A stretch of 21,632 bases of DNA from CAMEON01 sp045577755. GTDB lineage: Bacteria; Bacillota; Clostridia; Oscillospirales; CAG-272. The stretch spans positions 1 to 21,632 of the forward strand of contig JAZNJA010000053.1 in NCBI GenBank assembly GCA_045577755.1. The letters are read 5' to 3'. Shown in pieces: positions 14,059 through 20,286 of the stretch. Position numbers and translations under genes: made by a program. The notes below the pieces were generated by a model, which was not told the origin of the DNA, made no database searches, and saw only the letters and a list, made by a program, of their open reading frames with translations. How positions within the stretch are numbered: the first letter of the stretch is position 1; every line of letters starts with the position of its first letter.

Positions 14059-15975
14059 ATGAAAAAGCTTTTGATCACTCTGCTGCTGGTGCTGTCCTGC
14101 GTACTCCTGTTCGCCTGCGTCCAGGATGATCCCGCTGCCGACACCACCGCGCCCTCTGAGGACGTAACCAACGCCCCCACCGACGCGCCCACCGATCCCC
14201 CCACCGAGGCTCCCACCGAGCCCGACGCCGAGGAGACCACCCCCGAGGTCAGCGAGGATACCACCGCCGAGGCAGAGGTGCCCGCCGAGCCCTCCCCCGT
14301 GGTGCTGTACCAGCTGGCTCCCGAGAAGAACAGCCTGATGCAGTCCTACGTCATCAAGACCCAAAACGGCAAGCTCATCGTCATTGACGGCGGCATCGAC
14401 GGCGAGGGCCGCGACCGCGCTCCCTATATGCCCTCCGCCCTCCGCGCCATCCTGGGGCTGCGGGATGATGACTACTTTGAGGTAGAGGCCTGGTTCCTCT
14501 CCCACGGCCACAAGGACCATATGTACGAGCTGTCCAAGATGCTGAGGGAGTACTCCGCCGAGTCCAACTACAAGATCAACAACATCTACTTCGACTTCCC
14601 CGAGTTCGGCAGTGAGGAGTACCCCACCGCCAACGCCGACATGGAGTTTTCCCAGATCAAGGAGAACATCAACAAGTACGGCGAGGTCATCGGCGCCACG
14701 GTCAAGGACGGCTCCACCTACTACGACGATATCAACGGTGCCGTCATCAACACCGAATCGGTAGCCAAGGGACTGTCCTTTGAGATCGACGGCGTGAAGA
14801 TCGACGTCCTCCAGACCTGGGATCCCGCCGACGGCTTCAGCAACATCAACGATACCTCTCTGGTGCTTCGCTTCCATATCGGCGAGCAGACCGTCCTGTT
14901 CCTCAACGATCTGGGTGTCAACGGCGGCCGCCGCTTGCTGAGTACCTACGGGGATCAGCTCAAGAGTGACATGGTCCAGATGGCCCACCACGGCCAGGCG
15001 GGCGTGAATAAGGATGTGTACGACGCCATTGACGCCGACGTACATCTGTGGCCCACCCCCATCTGGGTCTGGAACAACTCCAACGGCATCTACCAGATCG
15101 ACGACGTCCGCCAGTGGCTGTACGGCGAGACCTTCCTCACCGACAGCGAGTACGATATCGTCTCCTGCCTGTACGACAAGTACCCCTCCAGCAGCACCAA
15201 GGTGAAGTTCTGGACCCGTGTCCTGGACGGCATGAAGATCGATTTCCCCTATATCGTCCCCGAGCGTCCCGAGCCTGAGACCGAGCCTGAGACCGAACCC
15301 GAGGTGATCGAGCCCGTGGATCACGATTACGTGAGCGACGGCCTGGTGGCCTACTACAGCGGCACCCAGTCCACCCGAGGGGGCCACGATAAGGATTCCG
15401 CCGTCTGGCAGGATCTGGTGGGCGGTCACGACATGGCCATCACCAAGAATGATGACAACTACTTCTCCGACACGGGTCTGCGGGCCAAGGGCGTCAAGCA
15501 CAACTTCCCCGAGGCCATCGTGGACACCGTCAACGGCCAGGCCTTCACCATTGAGATCCTGCTGGGCGACTTCGTGTCGGTGGGCAACGAGTTCAACACC
15601 TTCATCAACGGCTCGGGTGACGAGATCGCCCTGTTCCGCCGTAATTCCGTAGACGAGCTGGAGCTGAAGTTCCAGATCAATGCGGGTGTGCGCATCAAGG
15701 TCAAGGACTGCCTGAATCTGCTGCAGAACAGTCTGATCACCATCACCTACGCCCAGAACGACGTGGTCCGCCTGTACGTCAACGGCGAGCAGGTGGGCGA
15801 GACCCCCACCATCAACGGCTCCCTGGGCGCGTCGGATCTCTTCATCGGGCACAACGCCCAGAACAAGATGTTCGACACCACCTACCGTGCCGTCCGCTTC
15901 TACGATCGCGCGCTGACCGCCGAGGAGGTCGCGGCGAATGCTCAGGTGGACGGGTATGGGGTCGCGGCGGAGTGA
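14059..15975 (+). CDS. MBL-fold hydrolase lipoprotein with C-terminal LamG domain
   Basis: A 638-residue predicted surface lipoprotein. The signal peptide ends in LLFAC with Cys20 as lipidation site. A Thr/Pro/Glu/Asp-rich linker spans 25-80. Residues about 82-400 form a metallo-beta-lactamase fold of the ComEC-C-terminal type: VIDGG (108-112), SHGHKDH (148-154) with the H-x-H-x-D-H zinc ligands, FLNDLG with Asp284, and AHHGQAG (309-315). A PETEPETEPE linker (405-415) leads to a concanavalin-like LamG domain (about 425-638; DGLVAYYSG, RLYVNGEQVGE, AVRFYDRALTAEEV). An MBL enzyme held on the cell surface with a possible sugar-binding module suggests action on an extracellular phosphoester, nucleic acid or glycan; the substrate is unknown. 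The ATG at 14059 is chosen because it begins the signal peptide and has AAGGA 10 nt upstream. A strong terminator follows. Confidence 0.88.
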   Translation: MKKLLITLLLVLSCVLLFACVQDDPAADTTAPSEDVTNAPTDAPTDPPTEAPTEPDAEETTPEVSEDTTAEAEVPAEPSPVVLYQLAPEKNSLMQSYVIKTQNGKLIVIDGGIDGEGRDRAPYMPSALRAILGLRDDDYFEVEAWFLSHGHKDHMYELSKMLREYSAESNYKINNIYFDFPEFGSEEYPTANADMEFSQIKENINKYGEVIGATVKDGSTYYDDINGAVINTESVAKGLSFEIDGVKIDVLQTWDPADGFSNINDTSLVLRFHIGEQTVLFLNDLGVNGGRRLLSTYGDQLKSDMVQMAHHGQAGVNKDVYDAIDADVHLWPTPIWVWNNSNGIYQIDDVRQWLYGETFLTDSEYDIVSCLYDKYPSSSTKVKFWTRVLDGMKIDFPYIVPERPEPETEPETEPEVIEPVDHDYVSDGLVAYYSGTQSTRGGHDKDSAVWQDLVGGHDMAITKNDDNYFSDTGLRAKGVKHNFPEAIVDTVNGQAFTIEILLGDFVSVGNEFNTFINGSGDEIALFRRNSVDELELKFQINAGVRIKVKDCLNLLQNSLITITYAQNDVVRLYVNGEQVGETPTINGSLGASDLFIGHNAQNKMFDTTYRAVRFYDRALTAEEVAANAQVDGYGVAAE

Positions 15976-16015
15976 GGGTTTGCTTCGTAGCGCGAGATAT
16001 CTGTGAATAGGGATC

Positions 16016-16051
16016 GCCCCCGACGCACGGATGCGTCGGGGGCTGTCCTTT
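16016..16051 (+). terminator. Intrinsic terminator after the MBL-fold gene
   Basis: GCCCCCGACGCA (16016-16027) pairs perfectly with TGCGTCGGGGGC (16032-16043) over a CGGA loop, followed by TGTCCTTTATT. The 12-bp GC-rich stem makes this the clearest terminator in the window. No T-tract is present in the leftward direction, so it mainly serves the rightward gene. Confidence 0.88.
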
Positions 16052-16088
16052 ATTATGCATCTATCAAGAAGGGGTTACATGATAATCT

Positions 16089-17762
16089 TCAGTTCAGCGC
16101 AATAATGGTGGTCAGTGCCTTTCGTTGTCCCTCTGTGGGAGGTTTCATCTTGCCGTTGTTCAGCAGTGCCACCAGACAATGAAGCAGAAACCAGCCGTCC
16201 GAATGAAAGATGTACTGGAGCTCGTACGCCTGTACCCGTTTGAGATGATTGGGAACCATAGAAAGAACGGCCTCGGTATAGGCGGCTTTCCAAGCGTCAA
16301 ACATTTGTCGATACTTGCATTTAATGCGCTCGCCTATGGACAGCAGTCTCTCTTGGATCTCCCGGGTGGACAGGATCACCACCTGCCAGGCGGCCTTGAA
16401 GCATCCGTCCGGATCTCCACAGACCTTGATATACCCCTTCTCACAGAGCCAAGCATACTCGTCCCTCGACAGGACGTCCCCCTCATACTCGCGGGCGTAG
16501 AGGGACAGCACCCGTCGGGCATCGGCACTATAGGAGGTCTCAAAGCCCTGATAGTACGCCCGCCCCGACCACAGGCTATCGATCTGCCAAAGAGTCCAGC
16601 CATCGGATTGGTTCCACATGGGGCCGCACCAATCCTTCATGTACACGTAATCCTCGGGCAGAACCATATTGTCGGGCACCACCGATGCGTGAAAGATATT
16701 ATGGGCTCCGTCGGGGCGGAGGGTAGCCACCTCCTCAAAGGAAATCGTATCCTCCATAAGACTCTCCCCCGATCGGGCGGCGATATAGGGGATCAGTGAC
16801 CACAATAGGAAATTGGGATCGGCGCGATGCGCAGAAGTCATCGTGACGGGCTCGTCGGTCTGTCCGCACCAAATGGCAGGGTCGTCCAATATTCCCGATG
16901 CGGTCAGTTCGTCGTACAGCTCGTTTGCGAACAGTTCTGCGGCTTGCTTATACATATTGTCCTTCATGGTCAAAAGCTCCGCTGTGGGCTCGCTGATGAT
17001 AAAATTGACGATATACTTTCCTCCCTGTTCCCGCAAAAAACCGTATTTTTCCAAAAATTCCACCTCGGTCTCCACATAGACGGGAGAGACACCCAAATCG
17101 TCGGCGATCTCGTTGACGGTCTTGGCGGCATTGCGTACGCAGTAGCTGATGTTCTGGGAGAGCGTGGAGCGAAAAAACTCATCGGTCGACATGGTTCCCG
17201 CCGAGCCGTTGATGCCGTAGGAGTGGAATTTGATGGGGTTGAATTTCAGTTCACTGGTTTTTCTCATAGTATCCATACCTCGTTTCAATTCTTTTTTGGC
17301 CTCAAACAAGTGCCACTTGACGGTACCGACGGGGATCCCCAGTTCACGAGCAATATCTGCTTGCTTGCGATTTTCAAAATAGTAGGCAATCAAAATGCGC
17401 CGTTGCAGCTTGGATAAATAGGCGATCTCGCTCTGCAGGCGATGGACTGTTTCGGCCTCTTCTCGAACTTCATCCTCCGAGTAGGGGTCTGCGATCACCT
17501 CGGCTACCTCGTCCAAGGACACGCCTATCGTGCTTTTGGCACAGTCTCGGTAATAATTGCTGAGGGTGTTATGGGCAACCGTCCAGATGAATTTGCCCAC
17601 GTCGGCAATGTCATCCTTGATCAGCAGCGCTCGGAACGCCCGCAGGACGATCTCCTGGGACAGATCCTCGGCGTCCTGCTCGCTTTTGCACCGCTTCAGA
17701 GCAAAGCCGAATATGGGTTTCAGGTATTCAGTTATGATCCTCTCTGCATCCTGTCTGTTCAC
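16089..17762 (-). CDS. Sigma-70 family (ECF-like) factor with long C-terminal extension
   Basis: A 557-residue protein; ECF sigma factors are usually about 160-200. Residues 8-75 match region 2 (LKRCKSEQDAEDLSQEIVLRAF, then FIWTVAHNTLSNYYRD). Residues 105-160 match region 4 (LSKLQRRILIAYYFENRKQADIARELGI, then VKWHLFEAKKEL). Residues about 200-255 look like a second, winged helix-turn-helix (KTVNEIADDLGVSPVYVETEVEFLEKYGFLREQGGKYIVN). The final 300 residues are an unrecognised domain rich in Trp and Tyr (WNQSDGWTLWQIDSLW), possibly a ligand sensor. No membrane segment is seen and no anti-sigma gene is adjacent. The start is a GTG with GAGGT 8 nt upstream. GC content and codon bias are visibly lower than in neighbouring genes, consistent with low expression or acquisition. 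Confidence 0.88.
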   Translation of the reverse strand: MNRQDAERIITEYLKPIFGFALKRCKSEQDAEDLSQEIVLRAFRALLIKDDIADVGKFIWTVAHNTLSNYYRDCAKSTIGVSLDEVAEVIADPYSEDEVREEAETVHRLQSEIAYLSKLQRRILIAYYFENRKQADIARELGIPVGTVKWHLFEAKKELKRGMDTMRKTSELKFNPIKFHSYGINGSAGTMSTDEFFRSTLSQNISYCVRNAAKTVNEIADDLGVSPVYVETEVEFLEKYGFLREQGGKYIVNFIISEPTAELLTMKDNMYKQAAELFANELYDELTASGILDDPAIWCGQTDEPVTMTSAHRADPNFLLWSLIPYIAARSGESLMEDTISFEEVATLRPDGAHNIFHASVVPDNMVLPEDYVYMKDWCGPMWNQSDGWTLWQIDSLWSGRAYYQGFETSYSADARRVLSLYAREYEGDVLSRDEYAWLCEKGYIKVCGDPDGCFKAAWQVVILSTREIQERLLSIGERIKCKYRQMFDAWKAAYTEAVLSMVPNHLKRVQAYELQYIFHSDGWFLLHCLVALLNNGKMKPPTEGQRKALTTIIALN

Positions 17763-17798
17763 TTGCTTGTACCTCGTTTGAAAGCTTTCATCCTTATA

Positions 17799-17820
17799 GA
17801 CACGGGGAGTGAAAAAGGTT
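17799..17820 (-). promoter_or_regulatory. Possible ECF-type promoter upstream of the sigma gene
   Basis: The minus strand reads CCAACC with AAC at 17818-17820, then 16 bp, then GTC at 17799-17801 followed by TATAAG. AAC and GTC cores about this far apart are the common pattern of ECF-sigma promoters, which often control their own gene. The spacing is about one base shorter than usual, so this is suggestive only. Confidence 0.3.
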
Positions 17821-17824
17821 GGCG

Positions 17825-17853
17825 ATTTTAGTATTTTTTTTGAATTTATACAA
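17825..17853 (-). promoter_or_regulatory. Possible sigma-A promoter upstream of the sigma gene
   Basis: TTGTAT (17848-17853 on the minus strand), 17-bp A-rich spacer, TAAAAT (17825-17830). The -35 overlaps the T-tract of the metA terminator. Transcription would start near 17818, leaving a leader of about 55 nt. Confidence 0.45.
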
Positions 17854-17887
17854 AAAGCATCACAGACAACCGCCGTGATGCTTTTTT
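17852..17887 (-). terminator. Bidirectional-looking terminator after metA
   Basis: GCATCAC and GTGATGC (17857-17863 and 17875-17881) form a stem with an 11-nt loop, flanked by A5 on one side and T6 on the other. Leftward reading gives the stem followed by TTTTTG, as needed to end metA transcription, 15 bp past its stop codon. Confidence 0.85.
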
Positions 17888-17901
17888 GAAATTCAATCCC
17901 C

Positions 17902-18819
17902 TCACTGAATATCCTTCACGTCGTAGGGCGTAGTCTGGTAAACATAATAATTCAACCAGTTAGAATAGAACAGATTCGCGCAAGACCTCCACCGCACGAT
18001 GGGCTCTTTTGTGGGATCGTCGTCGGGGAAATAGTGGGCGGGAGGCTCGATGGGGAGTCCCGCTTTCTTGTCGCGGAGGTACTCGTTCTTCAGGGTGTCG
18101 GCGTCGTACTCCGAGTGGCCCATGACGTAGACCTGCTTGCCGCGGGCAGTCATGGCGCAGAAGACCCCCGCCTCCTTGGAGCTGGCGACGATGCGCAGCT
18201 CGGGGATGGCCTCGATGTCCTCTCGCTTGGTGGTGGTGTGGCGGGAATGGGGGACGTTGAATACGTCGTCGTAGCCGCGGAAGAGCATGGAGCGGTTGTA
18301 GTCCAGCTTGTGCTCGTAGACACCGAAAAGCTTCTTTTCCAGGGGGTACTTGGGGATGCCGTAGTGGTAGTAGAGTCCCGCTTGCGCGCCCCAGCAGATG
18401 TGGAGGGTGGAGGTGACGTGGGTCTTGCTCCACTCCATGATCTCGCAGAGCTCGCCCCAGTAGTCCACCTCCTCAAAGGGGATCTGCTCCACGGGGGCTC
18501 CCGTGATGATCATGCCGTCGTACTTCCTGTCCCTCACCTCGTCGAAGGTCTTGTAGAAGGCCAGCATATGCTCCTGGGAGGTGTGGCTGGACTTGTGGGT
18601 GGCGGTCTGGAGCAGCTCCAGCTCCACCTGGAGGGGGGTATTGCCGATGAGACGGGCGATCTGGGTCTCGGTCTCGATCTTCTTGGGCATGAGGTTGAGC
18701 ATGAGGATATGCAGGGGGCGGATATCCTGGGTAATGGCGCGGGTCTCGGTCATGACGAAGATGTTCTCGTTGAGAAGGGTATCCGTCGCGGGGAGAAGAT
18801 TGGGAATTTTGATGGGCAT
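17902..18819 (-). CDS. metAA: Homoserine O-acetyltransferase (MetA family)
   Basis: First committed step of methionine synthesis from homoserine: acyl transfer to its hydroxyl, in the cytoplasm. The 305-residue length is standard for the MetA family. Catalytic residues are in place: Cys142 in HICWGAQAG, His235 and Glu237 in GHSEYD. Residue 111 is Glu (GAPVEQIPFEEVDYW). In characterised MetA enzymes Glu at 111 gives acetyl-CoA specificity and Gly gives succinyl-CoA specificity, so I assign acetyltransferase activity. This agrees with the O-acetylhomoserine sulfhydrylase encoded 160 bp upstream on the same strand. AAAGGA lies 8 nt before the ATG. No SAM riboswitch or T-box is visible ahead of the gene. 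A terminator follows. Confidence 0.95.
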   Translation of the reverse strand: MPIKIPNLLPATDTLLNENIFVMTETRAITQDIRPLHILMLNLMPKKIETETQIARLIGNTPLQVELELLQTATHKSSHTSQEHMLAFYKTFDEVRDRKYDGMIITGAPVEQIPFEEVDYWGELCEIMEWSKTHVTSTLHICWGAQAGLYYHYGIPKYPLEKKLFGVYEHKLDYNRSMLFRGYDDVFNVPHSRHTTTKREDIEAIPELRIVASSKEAGVFCAMTARGKQVYVMGHSEYDADTLKNEYLRDKKAGLPIEPPAHYFPDDDPTKEPIVRWRSCANLFYSNWLNYYVYQTTPYDVKDIQ

Positions 18820-18895
18820 GGTGACAGTCCTTTTCGTTTCGTATTCTGGGGAAAGGGCTAATGTATATTGCCTTTATGAAAAGTTTTTGGAGATT

Positions 18896-18972
18896 CTTAA
18901 GAACCTTTTTGTAAAAAGGTTCTTAAGCGGGTCAAGGGCAGAGCCCTTGCGGGGGGCAGGGGCAGAGCCCCT
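18896..18972. repeat. Three-hairpin intergenic element between metY and metA
   Basis: Three separate palindromes in a row. The first is CTTAAGAACCTTTTT (18896-18910) with a perfect 15-base complement (18913-18927). The second is AAGGGC-AGA-GCCCTT (18934-18948). The third is AGGGGC-AGA-GCCCCT (18958-18972), which shares the AGA loop and stem pattern of the second. It begins 7 bp past the metY stop. It may act as a terminator or processing site for metY, though no clean T-run follows leftward. The GGGCAGAGCCC words resemble repeats common in gut Clostridia. Confidence 0.8.
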
Positions 18973-18979
18973 CGTTCCC

Positions 18980-20254
18980 TCACGCTCTCAAAGCCTGATC
19001 CAGGTCGGCGAGGATGTCCTCGATGTTCTCGATGCCGATGGAGAGGCGGACCTGCTCGGGCTTGACGCCGCAGGCATTGAGCTGCTCCTCGGTGAGCTGT
19101 CGGTGGGTGGTGGAGGCGGGATGGAGAGCGCAGGAGCGGGCGTCGGCCACGTGGACCACGATGTTCAGGAGCTTGAGGTTATCCAGGAACTTGGTGGCGG
19201 CGGCGCGGCCTCCCTTGATGCCGACGGAAATAACGCCACAGGCACCCTTGGAGAGGTACTTCTTGGCCAGATCGTACTGGGAGTTGCCGGGGAGCAGGGG
19301 GTAGTCCACCCAGTCCACGCACTCGTGGCTCTCCAGGAACTCGGCCACGGCCAGGGCGTTGGCGCAGTGACGCTCCATGCGGAGGGCCAGGGTCTCCAGG
19401 CCGAGGTTCAGGAGGAAAGCGGCCATGGGGGACATGGTGTTGCCCATGTCGCGGAGCATCTGGACTCTTGCCTTGGTGACGTAGGCGGCGGGGCCGAAGG
19501 ACTCGGTGTAGACCACGCCGTGGTAGGAGTCGTCGGGGGTGGTCAGCTCGGGGTAGCGGCCGCCCACATTCCAGTCAAACTTACCGCTGTCCACGATACA
19601 GCCTCCCACCACGGTGGCGTGGCCGTCCATGTACTTGGTGGTGGAGTGGGTGACGATGTCACAGCCGTACTCGAAGGGACGGCAGAGGACGGGGGTGGCG
19701 AAGGTGTTGTCCACCACCAGGGGCATATCATGCTTGTGAGCCAGCTTGGCGTAGCGCTCGATGTCGAAGACCACCAGGGCGGGGTTGGCCACGGTCTCGC
19801 CAAAGATCAGGCGGGTGTTCTCGTCCATCATGGCCTCGATCTCGGCGTCGGTCATGTCGGGGGTGGCGAAGCGGACCTCGATGCCCATCTTCTTCAGGGT
19901 GACGGCGAAAAGGTTGACGGTGCCGCCGTAGATGGAGGCCAGAGAGATGATGTTCTGGCCGGCGGAGGTGATGTTCAGCACGGCGGTGAGGTTGGCGGCC
20001 TGGCCCGAGGAGACCAGCATGGCGCCAACGCCGCCCTCCATCTCGGCGATCTTGGCCTCGACGCAGGCGAGGGTGGGGTTGGAGATGCGGGAGTACATAT
20101 GGCCGTCGGCCTTCAGGTCGAAGAGGTCGCCCAGGTGGTCGGCGGAATCGTACTTGTAGGTGGTGCTCTGGTAAATGGGCAGGGTGCGGGGCTCGCTGTT
20201 GCCGGGCTTGTAGCCGCCCTGTACGCAGATGGTATCAAGCTTGTAGTTGGACAT
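18980..20254 (-). CDS. metY: O-acetylhomoserine sulfhydrylase (aminocarboxypropyltransferase)
   Basis: PLP enzyme of the Cys/Met metabolism family that makes homocysteine from O-acetylhomoserine and sulfide, in the cytoplasm. The 424-residue length is typical of MetY. Landmarks: YSRISNPT (54-61), SSGQAA (82-87), Asp182 in VVDNTFATP, and the Schiff-base Lys207 in HSTTKYMDGHATVVGG. The C-terminus has LSIGIENIEDILADL. MetY members are longer than cystathionine synthases and lyases (about 380), which supports the call. The start at 20254 is chosen because AGGAG lies about 8 nt upstream; an in-frame ATG at 20317 would overlap the preceding gene and has no family match. It follows the leucine-rich repeat gene by 32 bp, so it may share its transcript. 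Confidence 0.95.
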   Translation of the reverse strand: MSNYKLDTICVQGGYKPGNSEPRTLPIYQSTTYKYDSADHLGDLFDLKADGHMYSRISNPTLACVEAKIAEMEGGVGAMLVSSGQAANLTAVLNITSAGQNIISLASIYGGTVNLFAVTLKKMGIEVRFATPDMTDAEIEAMMDENTRLIFGETVANPALVVFDIERYAKLAHKHDMPLVVDNTFATPVLCRPFEYGCDIVTHSTTKYMDGHATVVGGCIVDSGKFDWNVGGRYPELTTPDDSYHGVVYTESFGPAAYVTKARVQMLRDMGNTMSPMAAFLLNLGLETLALRMERHCANALAVAEFLESHECVDWVDYPLLPGNSQYDLAKKYLSKGACGVISVGIKGGRAAATKFLDNLKLLNIVVHVADARSCALHPASTTHRQLTEEQLNACGVKPEQVRLSIGIENIEDILADLDQALRA

Positions 20255-20286
20255 GGTTTTATCTCCTATTCTGATGGATGGTTTTA

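Noticed and set aside
16016..16043. Terminator for the leftward sigma gene as well
   Set aside because: Leftward reading of the stem is followed by GATCCCTATTC without a T-run, so only rightward termination is supported.
18820..18895. SAM riboswitch or T-box upstream of metA
   Set aside because: The gap of about 75 bp outside the hairpin element is too short, and no kink-turn or T-box-like sequence is visible.
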